Origin: Hetaerina americana | Taxonomy: Eukaryota > Arthropoda > Insecta > Odonata > Calopterygidae | Direction: 5' to 3' | NCBI GenBank assembly: GCA_022747635.1 | Contig: JAKTNV010000005.1 | Location: forward strand, 88,261,969 to 88,325,968 | Length of the DNA: 64,000 nt | Part shown: positions 32,652 through 44,500 of the stretch, one piece after another | Layout of the letters: each line of letters opens with the position of its first letter | How positions within the stretch are numbered: the first letter of the stretch is position 1 | The notes under the pieces: generated by a model | Seen by the model: the letters and a program-made list of their open reading frames with translations, nothing else | Told to the model about the DNA's origin: nothing | The model's database searches: none | Made by a program: the position numbers and the translations under genes

Positions 32652-35509
32652 CGAAGTACCTCAAGGTCCTGCACATTAACATTCAATGTCTTAGTAACAA
32701 GTTGCTGGATCTTGAGGTCCTGATGAGTGAATATAAACCTCATGTCCTTTGTATTAATGAACACTGGTTGAAATTAAGTGATTTGAAATTTTTAAATCTA
32801 CCTGGATATTCCATCGCCGATGTATTTTGCCGTTCAAAGCATAGAAATGGAGGTGTATTGGTTCTAGTTTCACAGTGTGTGCGCCTTTTCCCAACCTGTT
32901 TCTCACAGGATTTTCTCAATGAAGAGTTGTCCTTCGAGTCCTGTGTCGTGGGTCTCAGTGTAAATAATGTCGCATATCATTTATTATCTATCTATCGTTC
33001 TCCCTCGAGTGATTTTAGTGTTTTTCTTAACAAACTTGCCAAACTATTAGAGCTAATTCATGATGCTATACCAAAACCTAATTTAATTATAACTGGGGAC
33101 TTCAATTGTGATTTCGCAAGTAATTCCAAAGCCAAACAGGAATTCTTAGATATCCTTACCTCTTTCAACATTTGTGTTACTAATACCGAACCCACTAGGG
33201 TAAACGGCCTTTCCTCTACTATTATAGACAATATCTTAACAAACATTGATTTGGGAAAAGTAAATACTGAAGTAATCAAATCCCACATATCAGATCACTA
33301 TCCTCTTCTATGCAAGATTTTAATTTCTTCTCCTAGTCACTGCAAAAAAATTTATAAAAGGCAGTTTACAGAGCAAAACTTTATTATCTTCAATTATATG
33401 TTGAAGTCCCATGATTGGTCTGATTTATACCAACTCAGATCCTACAATGACTCATTTGAGTATTTTTATTCTTCATATCAATATTACTTTGACATTTGTT
33501 TTCCATTGGTCTCCCACAAAACTAGAAACTTGTCCTTAAATACTAGAAACCATTGGGTCACCGATGAAATACGATGCCTCTCGAAAAAAATGAAGGAGTT
33601 AGCTATCTCTTATAAAAATAAATGTAACTCGATAGACTGCTTGGAGTATAGAACACTGAAAAAAACGTACCGTCAAAAGTTACAACTGGCTAAAAAAACA
33701 TTTAACAACTGTAGAATTCTCAATGCCGATAACAAATCTAAAGAAATTTGGAAGATTATAAAGGAAGCTAAGTGTTCTATCAATAATCATCATGATTTCA
33801 AATTACAGGACTCCACCGGTAATGTTATTTCTGATTACTCTCAAATGGCATCCAACTTAAATGACTTCTACTTGTCCCACCAGACTACTACAAATACTCC
33901 AATTCCTGTTAATTATCCTCTAATCCCAAGCCTGTCTAATTCATTGTACCTGCTTCCTTGTACTGAACTGGAACTGATGAACATCATTAAAAAATTCCCT
34001 AACAAAAGTAGTCCTGGTACAGATGGTATCCCAGGGATTGTGATAAAAAAATCAATTAATTCTATCAAGGAACAGATACTCTTCCTAATTAATAAATCCC
34101 TACAACTTGGTGTTTTTCCTGATGCCATTAAAATTGCCAAAGTTGTACCACTTTATAAAGGGAAAGGTAGTGAGCAGGATATGAATTCTTACCGTCCAAT
34201 ATCTTTATTAAACCAGATAGGGAAACTATTTGAAAAGGTCTTCCATAATCGACTTACATCATTTCTTGAATCTTTTAATCTCTTGTCTGGCTCACAGAAT
34301 GGTTTTAGGAAATGCAGATCTACATCTACAGCTACCTATCACCTCGTAAACCTAATACTTTCAAATCTTGATAATAGAATTGAAACCTTGGGACTATTCT
34401 TCGATTTTTCCAAGGCTTTTGACCTAGTTAATCATCAGTTACTCTTGTCCAAATTAGGACACTATGGCATCAGAGGTATCCCTTATAACTGGATCAAATC
34501 TTACCTCAGCGCAAGGCACCAACAGGTTATTTTGTCAAAGAACGGTACTAATTTTACTTCTCCTAGTAAAGAAGTTACATTAGGTGTACCCCAAGGCTCA
34601 GTCTTGGGCCCTATCCTATTTTTACTTTACATTAATGACTTACCAAAAGTTCTGCAGTCAGTTCCAGGAGCCGAGCCAATTTTATATGCTGATGACACTA
34701 ACGTAATTGTATCAGCACCATCGTTAAACAACTTGACCTTGACAGCAGCTAGAGTTTCCGAACTTCTTTGTGAATGGTGTTCACAAAATTCTCTGAAACT
34801 CAACCCTGACAAGTCTGGACTCATATACTTCTCTAATAAAAATAAAGCCCCTGCTTCATTGGCCATTGACCTAGGGGGAACGTGTGTACCTCAAATTTCT
34901 AGATCCAAGTTTTTGGGAGTTGTTATAAATAAAAATTTATCATGGGATGAACACATATGCAATCTTCGTAGCAGGTTAAATTCCATTTGCTTTCTTATTA
35001 GAAGTATTAGGAAATCTGTAAGCCTTGATATCTTACTTTCAATTTATTACGGAGAATTTTATTCTTTAATTATCTATAGTATTCTGTTCTGGGGTTCTTC
35101 CCCTCATTCTGATTCAATTTTTAAAGCTCAAAAATGTTTAATACGATTAATATGCAATGCTCCCTACAATGCACCTTGTCTTTCCTTCTTCAAAAGGTTA
35201 AATATTCTGACTGTTCCATGTATTTACATTTATGTCGTATGCATTTTCGCTAAAAGTAATATATCCAATTATATGACAAATGACAACGTTCATTGCCACC
35301 AAACCAGAGCCTGCAGAGACCTGCATCAAACTTATTGCAGGACTTTAAATACATCCCTGGGGCCTAAATCAATGGGCCTCCTTGCACTGAACAGGCTCCC
35401 TTACGATTTTAAGTACGTAAAGGATCCAGTCCTGTTCAAAAAGAAATTAATATCATTTTTAAGGAAAGAACAGTTTTATTCTGTAATGGAATTCATGGAG
35501 AAAAAATAA
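32582..35509 (+). CDS. Retrotransposon ORF2: endonuclease plus reverse transcriptase, 975 codons
   Basis: N-terminal apurinic-type endonuclease: LHINIQCLSNK, INEHWL, SIYRSPSS, GDFNCDF, SDHYPL. Reverse transcriptase from about residue 470: FPNKSSPGTDGIPG, VVPLYKGKG, YRPISLL, QNGFRKCRST, FFDFSKAFDLVNH, GVPQGSVLGP, and the catalytic YADD in ILYADDTN. After that come FLGVVINKNLSW and a C-terminal region ending near FLRKEQFYSV. Uninterrupted, with all catalytic residues visible. No ATG precedes the endonuclease in this frame: the frame opens at 32552, and the first ATG is at 32723, inside the domain. Translation would need a near-cognate start (CTG before HINIQ), reinitiation or a frameshift from ORF1. 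Confidence 0.93.
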   Translation: MAQICARRKLFFLEDTPDNIDRVAKYLKVLHINIQCLSNKLLDLEVLMSEYKPHVLCINEHWLKLSDLKFLNLPGYSIADVFCRSKHRNGGVLVLVSQCVRLFPTCFSQDFLNEELSFESCVVGLSVNNVAYHLLSIYRSPSSDFSVFLNKLAKLLELIHDAIPKPNLIITGDFNCDFASNSKAKQEFLDILTSFNICVTNTEPTRVNGLSSTIIDNILTNIDLGKVNTEVIKSHISDHYPLLCKILISSPSHCKKIYKRQFTEQNFIIFNYMLKSHDWSDLYQLRSYNDSFEYFYSSYQYYFDICFPLVSHKTRNLSLNTRNHWVTDEIRCLSKKMKELAISYKNKCNSIDCLEYRTLKKTYRQKLQLAKKTFNNCRILNADNKSKEIWKIIKEAKCSINNHHDFKLQDSTGNVISDYSQMASNLNDFYLSHQTTTNTPIPVNYPLIPSLSNSLYLLPCTELELMNIIKKFPNKSSPGTDGIPGIVIKKSINSIKEQILFLINKSLQLGVFPDAIKIAKVVPLYKGKGSEQDMNSYRPISLLNQIGKLFEKVFHNRLTSFLESFNLLSGSQNGFRKCRSTSTATYHLVNLILSNLDNRIETLGLFFDFSKAFDLVNHQLLLSKLGHYGIRGIPYNWIKSYLSARHQQVILSKNGTNFTSPSKEVTLGVPQGSVLGPILFLLYINDLPKVLQSVPGAEPILYADDTNVIVSAPSLNNLTLTAARVSELLCEWCSQNSLKLNPDKSGLIYFSNKNKAPASLAIDLGGTCVPQISRSKFLGVVINKNLSWDEHICNLRSRLNSICFLIRSIRKSVSLDILLSIYYGEFYSLIIYSILFWGSSPHSDSIFKAQKCLIRLICNAPYNAPCLSFFKRLNILTVPCIYIYVVCIFAKSNISNYMTNDNVHCHQTRACRDLHQTYCRTLNTSLGPKSMGLLALNRLPYDFKYVKDPVLFKKKLISFLRKEQFYSVMEFMEKK

Positions 35510-35767
35510 CCATACTGAATATGGAATATATTTTATGCAAAAAATTTATTATTGTGTCATGCTTTTCTGAATTTCATCATTGTTTAACATCTATATGTAC
35601 ATATGACGTGTCCTATACACTTATCTGATGTATCTATTACACTGTGTCAGTGTCTTCTGGGCAAATAAAGATTATTATTATTATTATACTTTCTAATACA
35701 GTGATATTTTTCAAACAACTACCGCCATCTCTAGGTCAGGCCAGGTACTTCTGGGCCATCCCAAATA

Positions 35768-36650
35768 TAGTAGAGCGTCATACTCAAAGGTCATGCCTTG
35801 GATATCAAACTGTTACTTTTAATTTAGAAATGGTCTGTAAGAGTTCAAACTCCGGGAATGGTCAGCATATTCACCAGTCTTTTTTTTATTTATGAGTTGC
35901 CACTCAGCATAGTTTGTATCTAATTTATATTTATGTAAATATGAATGTCTATACCAAAAGGGGTGGCATTCATAATCACACCACTTGGTCTATGTACTTA
36001 CTAACTTACATATTCCCCAATGTATGTTCACAAATAACTATGAACTTGAGGGTGGATATCTAAAATTATATAAATTTGCAAAATTCTGACAACTGCATTG
36101 GCAATAGAATATTTAGAATGGTCTTAGAAAAATTGGCTTATCTCTAGAATTTCATATCCCTTCAATGAATATTTTGACCCAAATTTCTTAAGAATCAATA
36201 TTTAATCTGTAAGTACCTCTTTTGTATCTACCATGGATTAGTTTTTTATTAAATTTTGTACTGACAACATCCATTATAGTCGATACTATTCCATGAGTGA
36301 ATAATAATGAATATTAATGTCATGGGCTGTGGGTTTGGTATTAAGTTGGCTGCTGTTTTGAGCATCTCCTCCCAAATAGGTTCCCTGCAGCCCTTCTTCC
36401 TTTCCAACAACCATTCTTCCTCCCTACTTTTCCAGTCTGGCCCTCAGCAGTGGAGAATGGAATAATTATAAAATAATTTGCCAAAAACACACGTGTTAAG
36501 AATGAATCCAGTTGAAGGCAGTCACTCTCACACATACCAAATTCCAGAGAGTTCCCTACATTTCTCATACATGAGTATGTATTAAGGGGTACCTCTTGTC
36601 ATAAAGTTAATTAGTTTTGTTTGATTTGTTTCTTTCTGCTGCATCATATT
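35768..36650. other. Distal end of unit A, no gene seen
   Basis: Aligns with 50400-51245 of unit B (shared 'ccaaaaggggtg', 'cattcataatcacaccactt', 'tgtattaaggggtacctc'). No coding content recognised. Confidence 0.6.
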
Positions 36651-36812
36651 TTAAGAAGGATATTTCATGGTCTCAGGCAGTTCACAGGCCTTTTGATGAA
36701 CTAAATGAATGAATCGCACATCATTCTGCCACAGTTGCAGGAGTACTGATTTCAGTGAAATTAGATATCATTTAACCAATTAACACCTATTTTATTATGT
36801 GTTACCCCACGT

Positions 36813-38533
36813 CTCTTGTACATAATTCAGTTGGTTCTGCATCTGTTGAAGTAATTTAATAAAATGTATTTATAGTATGTAATTTAATTCTCATCCAAGC
36901 ATGATGACTTTCTAATGTGACTAACTGATGAATCCATATTATATCTTGGCAATACCATGCTGGGCTTGGGCAATACCTTAATGTACCTCCCATTGAATAA
37001 CCCAAACAACGTCCCAAGTCTTATCTTCTTTATCTATAATTTAATACAGATTCTATATTCTCTCCACTGCAAATGAGAGCAAGTTGTAATTACACCATTC
37101 TGAAACCTCTTTAAGTAATTCTTTTTTTAATAGTGTTTTAATTAACCTACAGGAGTTTAGTGGCCATACCCCATATCCATAACAGCAAAATAATCTTACG
37201 AGTTAAATTCTAATTTGCCCTCGATTTAAGATTAGTTTTGAGAAATTCCAGAATTACTATAAATTCCAATTTGCCATTTACAGCAAGGTAGATGGATGGA
37301 AAAGTATGAAGAGTGTTGATGTTTCTACGTTTACTACATATGCAGATTGCGTCGCCAACATGAATTCATGGTACTTCATTGAACACTTCACGTTGTTATA
37401 TAGTATTACCAACCAGTCGATTGATGTGTACAACCATTGGCACAACAGACTAATGTTTGACCGATTATTTTATCTTCCCTCGTGGTTTTTCGGAACCTAC
37501 TAAGCATACATACACAAAAATCGTTCTTTAAATATTACTCATGCATTTATTACACTGCAAACGGATTTTATTTCAGAAGGCGCAAAAAAGGAACGCCAAG
37601 TCTCTTCAACAATAATTCAGACCAAACAGACCGCGAGCTTCTAATGCATATAGCAGACAACTCTTCCTACTGCAACGCCTATTACATGAAACCTTACGCC
37701 TGCAACACAGGTGACAGCTTCGAGCTCATATTCCGTTAAGTTTACAATGTTAACCAGACCCGTGACACTGGTCGATCGCTCGATCTAAACAAACCTAGAA
37801 AGCATCTCAATCAGTTCTCTTCACTACACTGCAATGGGACTCATGCAGCAGTTTATACCAGAGTTATCAGCCTGAATAATGCCAAATAATGTCATTTTCT
37901 TCTTGTTGATTGTATGAAACAAACGAGTGTGCATTGCCATGATTGTCGCAACCAAATACATTGGATATGTGCAACGCAATCGGGGTTAGTAGCACAATGT
38001 AATTTAAGTTTTTATGAGAAAAAGGTAACAGGTGGATTTGAATAATTTGCGGAATACTTCAATTTTATTGACAGAATAAAGAGAGGTTCATAGGCATCTT
38101 AAAGCGGTTAATCGCCAGTCTTTTTTTATAAATTTGCTTGAAACTAGGGTTGGCAACGAACTACAGGTATTTTCTCATTGGAAGAGGAGAAAAATATGGT
38201 TTCATTGAATTTATCCCAACCTAAACTATTGCTTCAAACCATAAGTGTCACTGTCAACGAAAACTTAACCGCTTGCGTTTACAATGGAGTTTCATTATTA
38301 TTTCTAGCTATGACTGCATGATGAATTAGGTGAGCAGTGAATATAGTTGTTTATGTTTTTGTTTACTTGACTGATTTTAAAGATTAGGTTATTGAATTAT
38401 TTGTTAATTCAATATTTATATGTGCATGCTTAAACTGTGTTTACTATTTACGGCAGAATCCTCCCCGAATAGGCGGAACCGCTTTTGACAGAATTTTCTA
38501 CATCCACATTGCCTACAGTTGGGAGTTTATGTT
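36813..38533 (+). promoter_or_regulatory. 5' region of Pp4c copy B
   Basis: Diverged counterpart of 19967-21903. The pre-ATG stretch keeps the blocks 'gcttaaactgtgtttacta', 'tttac(a/g)gcag' and 'ttttctac'. Whether both copies are transcribed cannot be judged from sequence. Confidence 0.4.
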
Positions 38534-41500
38534 ATGGTAAGAATTGATTCGGCTTTATCAGTACACAAGGTGTACCACATCAGGATAGCTCTCAGTCGTC
38601 GTTCATATTCACTTTTTATCCCTTGGGAGTTCGATCGTTGAATTTTTATTTCATTGCAGGAAGACGTAGGCGATACAGGTGATCTTGATAGGCAAATTGA
38701 ACAGCTGAAGAAATGTAAGATAATTAAAGAAAGTGAAGTGAAGACATTATGTGCCAAAGCGAGAGAAATTTTAGCTGAGGAAAGCAATGTTCAAAGGGTA
38801 GTTTCTCCAGTTACTGTAAGTACATTCATATGAGGGGTTATTTCCTAACGATGGCGCTTGATGCAATTTGCGTAAGAATGCCATTATGACATCGGAAGCT
38901 ATTCCTAAACAGCCGCCGATGTTATTTATTGGTAATTCGACGGTGTGGGGTTTCCGAGCCTGTGATGTGGTGGCATCGCTGAAATACGGCGGCAGTAACG
39001 ACAAATGTATTGCTTTTTGGTAGTCACTTGTCAATATCCTCATTCAAAATAAATTAAACATGAACATTGAAGAATGCTTAGTTTTTGCGGTTGATTTTTA
39101 TTCATTGTATACAGGCTAAAATGTGAGACGTAATAATTCTAAAGAAAAGACGACGGGATTAAGCAAACAGTGTGCGATGAAGATTTTATCCGCTGTTTTC
39201 GAGTTCTCTACGAATATTGAACACTACTTGCATTCCACCGACCCGTAACTTTAAATTCGTAAATACGCCCAATAAAGAAATTACACGGCGCAGGTAAAAT
39301 TGCAAAGCTATCACTACATAAAATTATTTTACCACCCTTATTTGAGAAAAATTAGTATATGATATTGGCCTAAATAGAGCTACATAACATAATCATTTGA
39401 TATTTTTGTGGAATGAATTTTGAATTTAATTATTGTTTAATAAATTTAAAAAAATATCATTTTGTTCAAAAGCTCCTTTTGCGCGAACTAAAATTCATGG
39501 CTGAAAATAACTACGAGCGAGACGTTGGGCAAATATTTCGTGCACGGAAGATAGTGGTTAACTTTTAAAACGGTAATAATAATATTTTTATTATTTACTG
39601 AAAATATCATATAGATAAGAGAGTCGTCAAACACGACTACAAAATACTGTATATTTATCTGCTATATATATCTGATATATATCTGCTCGAAACAGGCCTT
39701 ATACGTTAAGAGTATGTATTAAAAACACAATGCACTACAATTGCTTGTCATTTAAAAATCCATTCAATAAATATGCTCGTCTTAAGTTGCTCTTACATTT
39801 TTATGCAATTTCAAATTAAAATCTAATTTCTGTAATACTCTTTAACGTGGTCGATGTTTGCCGAGGCAAATGACCATGAGCGGGCCAAGATAATACTTAA
39901 CGAAATAGTACCAAAGATTTTTTAATTCACAATTACAACGTCAGACTGTATTACCTACCACGAGCTAAGCTATCCATAATATAAACATAGAATATGAGGC
40001 ACACGACTTTAAAAATGTGAACCCGTGAATATGTAAATAAAACTATATAGTTAATTAATGAACATAAGCAATCCACGTCAGTTATTTTTCAATTCCAGGG
40101 ACCACCATATAAACTAATGGCATTGATTGAAAGAATACGTTTTTCTTCTGTTAACTTTCAATCAACTTAGATCGTCATGCATAAGGCATTAAATTAAATC
40201 TTCCCTAATTCTTCCGTGCCATCATAAATGGCATCGGTCTTGCCCGATCCTGTTTGTGGATGCTGATGCCAGCGCCTTTACGTAATAAATACCGATGCCA
40301 TTCGAAGAATAGCATCAGGCAACTTAAGAGTTATGGAATAACCCCTATATGCATCCTAAATATGTGTGTATAATATACTCTTCTCATGCATTTCATTTTC
40401 AACCTATCTACTTAAGGTTTGTGGTGACATTCATGGTCAATTCTACGATCTCAAGGAGCTATTCAAAGTTGGTGGTGATGTACCTCAAACGAACTACCTA
40501 TTTATGGGAGATTTTGTTGACCGAGGGTTCTACAGCGTGGAAACTTTTTTCTTGTTACTGGCGTTGAAGGTACTGGTTGATGAATGTGTGTGTGATGAAT
40601 TTGTGTTATTATCAATCCAGAGTTGTTTTGTGGAACTGAATGTCATTTTTCTTTTTAAAAATAGGTTAGGTATCCAGACCGAATAACACTTATCAGAGGA
40701 AATCATGAGTCTAGGCAAATAACTCAAGTTTACGGATTTTATGACGAGTGCCTGCGAAAGTATGGAAGTGCCACAGTTTGGAGATACTGTACAGAAGTCT
40801 TTGATTACCTTAGTTTATCAGCTATAATCGATAGGAAGGTATAACTCAAGTTCAAAGCGTTTTCGTGCTACATATGTCACTGTGGATTTTCTCTCCTAAA
40901 CCTTAAATATTTTCAGATATTTTGTGTGCATGGTGGCCTGTCGCCATCCATACAGACGCTGGACCAAATTCGAATAATCGATAGGAAGCAAGAAGTTCCT
41001 CATGAAGGACCCATGTGTGATTTACTTTGGTCTGACCCAGAAGGTAAGCGAATCATGTTAATTTATCATTTGATTGTATGCATTAAGAGAATTGAAGTGA
41101 GCGCATTAACAGGTTAATATAGCCCCAAAACTACATTGGAGAGGTAATGGTTTTAAGGTGCTTACTCAAGCCCGGAGATAGTCATTTAGACTGTTCCTGT
41201 TTTCTTCAACTCTAAATTTCAATTCGCTCAAAGTAATGGACACAGAAAATATGATTTCAGCATGTAATTTCGTAGAGGAAATCACATCCATTTCATTGTC
41301 ATTAACAGAATTCTAGGATCTAAACAACTGCAATGCGACATTGATTTGATCACTGTAGCATTATCCACTTTTGAAAGAACCTGCAATGTTGTCGCATTAA
41401 TATATATGATTCCTTTTTATGTATGAATATCTCAGCAGTTGTTTTTTTGGACCTATCTGGAAAATAGTTGGTTAACCTGAAGACATACCTGGTTTTTTTC

Positions 41501-44500
41501 TGGGTGGTTATACCATAATGGTGGCACCTGTTACTATTTACTTAATCATGCCATAATGGTATTTGCTACTTTTATTGCATCAGTATCCAATTAAAGTTCC
41601 AAATAACATTTCTGGATGCTATCCAAGTGTTAGTCTGCCAAGGCCATGACATTAAAGCATTACTCAAGTAGCATCAACTAATGCATTGCTCCAGGGAGTT
41701 AGCTGATTTTTATCCATTTGCTACAATAAGTGTATGGCTTTAATCAAACTATTTCTTATGATGTGTGGCGAAGATTTTTCCCATTGTTTTTGAGTCATCC
41801 TGGAACATAGTATTGTATTCCTATGTCAGCTGTTTGTGGCATATCTTATACGTCATTAATCCACAACCTGAAACTTGTAAATAACCTGTCAGCCAGGTCT
41901 TGGATACAATTCGTAGCCAATGAGCCAGGCATCAGTTTTTACAAATGTAATGAAATTAATATGTGTACTTGTTTGCCTTGACAGAGTTTCCCTTAGGTTT
42001 GTTTTACTTTTTGATTCACCTTTTATTTTGCATTTTTAATCTAATTTTTCTGATCCCTTGTGATGTGAGAGGTGTTTGCCAAGGCATATGGATATGAATG
42101 GTCAATTATTATACTTGACAAAATAGTGGCTAGGGCTCCTTTGCTTCATGATTTCATATCAGACTGTATAACTAACCGCATTCTATTTATGATATTAAAA
42201 TGCTTGTCATAATATGAGGTAAATATAAGGTGTACATGTTACAGAAGTGTCACCATGAATATTGGGATTGGGGTGGTGGAGTGGCTTACAAACAAATTTC
42301 CCACTTTAGAGGGCCAGGGTTCGAATCCCGGTGGCAGCAGATATTTTTCAGGGTATCTCTACAAATACGCACTGAAATACAAACAAAAAACAAGGAAATA
42401 AGTAGTGAGGGTAGGTAAGGGTCAAGAGAAAACCATTTTAAAACCTGAATGAGTGAGTGAGTGCGATTCACTGAGGTCTGATACACCCGGGTGATTTTGC
42501 ATAACTAAGTCCTTTCTGTTTGATTTTGTATCTCTGTGTGATTGATGGGTCCCTGACATAGGAGGAATCCTTGCAAACCCTGAATGAGTGAGTGTGTGAA
42601 ATCTACAAGGGTCTAAACACTTGAGTTATTGAGCATTTACGAAAGTCCTTTCTGTTTCATTATGTTATTTCTGTGTGTTTGAAATCCTTGTCAACCCCGT
42701 AAGTGTAGGTAAGTGTGATTCACAAAGGTCCCTGTTTTTGAGCACACCCGAGTGAATGAGTGAGAACTTGTGTCCATTTGTTATTTTTTTTTGTGTGATT
42801 GACGGGTCCCTGGCAGAGGAGGAATCCTTGTAAACCTTAACGAATGAGTACTTGTGAATCACAAAGGTCCCTGACAATCGAACAATTTTTGCGTGATTGA
42901 GCTAATGATCAAAAGCGTAGGTACATCCATTTTCTAATTTTGTATTCATCAGTGTGATTGACAGGTCACTGGCATAGGAGAAATCCTTGTAAATCCTGAA
43001 TGAGTGATTGAGTGCGATTTACAAATGTCTAACACACCCGAGTGATTGAATGATTGTGAACATGAACCTGGGCCTTTCCTTCTTGATTTTTATTGTTTTT
43101 CATTCCTGTATGTGTACAACGGATCCCTGGCATTGGAAATATCATTGTAAACCCTGAGTGTGTGTGTAAATATGATTCATGAGAGTGACTGTTATTCCTT
43201 AACATACCCTAGTGAACGAGTGGTTGTAAGTTTGTTTTCTTTTTTATTAGTTTTGCTTTTTTGTGTGATTGAAGTTTACGTGTGTCAAAGTTTTCCAAAC
43301 ACACCCAATTGACCTAGTGAGTGTTCTCTATGTTTCCCCTTACTTGTAACTTTGTTTTTACCTCTCTCCCTGTAAACAAACCTAGTGCCAATCAAGTTTA
43401 TGGTCTCGGCTATCTCGTTTTCATTCTTTTGTTGTGTCTTTCCCTTTGGTGCCTCTGGAATTTTAGATTTTGCCACTGTATTAACTTTTCAGCCTACTAT
43501 GGCAAGGCTTTTGCATTTCAATTTGTCTCCCATGATTGATTGATGTTTATTGGTTCCTAAAAGACATGTTTGATACATGTACAGAACACATCATATTGCT
43601 TGAAAGTATTCCTGACAGACACAAATACAAATACTATTGGAGTTTGAATGCAATTGATAGTCACAATTGAAAGTGTATAGGTGTACTAACAGCGTACATT
43701 AGAATAAAAATTATTTATCAGCTGCAAGAGACATAAATTCATCCACAAAATAGTATTGATGTTCGCACAGGAACTGATAAATTTTAGATTTAAATGACAG
43801 CATATTTTATATTTCCCTAGGTTTTCCAGGTAATGCTTTTAGGACTTTGACACCAGCATAAACAATGGTTCTTAGCAATCATAGATGAGTTTTGAGTAGT
43901 TATCCTCAAGTCATTAAATCCTCTTGTGCTGTGTCTATGTACATCAGAATTGGTTATCAAATTGAACATGGCTTTTTTTTTGCTGTTCATAACAATGATG
44001 AGCAAAAAGGTCAGTTTCGGTTGTGCAAAGAGTATCGCTCACGAAGGAGTAGTTACCTATGCAAAGGATATCGATTTCAGCATATATATTCAGTGAATGC
44101 TCCGAAATTGTATTATATCTATTGGTATAAGCTTGCAGGGGGTTGATGATATTGTTTTTTTAAGCCCATGATTTATTGTATGTAATGTTACATATGTTGC
44201 TGGATTTACCAATTGCTCATTCAGTCATGTAAAAATGGTGCCTGATGCTAATCAGATGGTATTTTGTATGACTAACAATACACTCCTTGAGTGTCTGTAT
44301 TGATTGTTCATCTCTTTGACTTATCATATATTTTTGCTTCACTGCTGATGTGCAGATTTGAAAACTTGACCATAGAACTTGTTTCTAAGTAATAAGAATT
44401 AGTTGTTGCATTGTCAAATCATAAATGTTTATTTTCATGAGTGAAATTGTTGCATTTTGTGTGTGATTTTTAGCTGAATTTGATTATGTACCTCTTAGTA

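Larger units (their letters stand above)
31770..35692 (+). mobile_element. Non-LTR retrotransposon (jockey/CR1-like), 5'-truncated, second ORF open
   Basis: It contains ORF1 (31773-32651) and ORF2 (to 35509), a short 3' UTR, and ends in 'aaataaag' plus a (ATT)n tail at 35672-35692. The 5' end starts within ORF1, in what looks like a PHD-type zinc finger, so the leader is lost, as in incomplete target-primed reverse transcription. ORF2 has no stop in 975 codons, so the insertion is young. No long target duplication is visible at the junctions. Confidence 0.88.
30746..35767 (-). mobile_element. Mariner transposon split by a non-LTR retrotransposon
   Basis: The left terminal repeat starts at 30746 (TACGAGGGTAATCCC), and the right, reverse-complementary end is at about 35735-35767 (GGTACTTCTGGGCCATCCC). 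The transposase (minus strand) starts at 31740. Between its leader and the right terminal repeat, about 3.9 kb of retrotransposon (31770-35692) is inserted. Removing that insert brings the leader and terminal repeat back to normal mariner spacing. Unit B lacks the whole insertion. Confidence 0.85.
19967..36650 (+). repeat. Tandem duplication unit A (contains Pp4c copy A)
   Basis: Unit A and unit B (36813-51245) share, in the same order and orientation, an upstream segment (cagttggt..tgtatctgttgaag), 'gggcaatacctt', the whole Pp4c gene, its 3' UTR, a THAP-like remnant and a distal block ending 'tgtattaaggggtacctc'. Coding exons are about 98% identical, while flanks are closer to 75-85% by eye. 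Unit A is longer mainly through transposons at 24.0, 26.7 and 30.7-35.8 kb. Borders are approximate, with about 160 bp between the units. Confidence 0.9.

Noticed and set aside
31769..35692. Long target-site duplication around the LINE
   Set aside because: Compared bases on both sides (gtgttcaatattc and actttctaatacag): no shared direct repeat longer than about 3 bp.
42430..43320. CRISPR-like array
   Set aside because: The units are long, highly diverged and lack constant repeat-spacer structure, and the window is eukaryotic.
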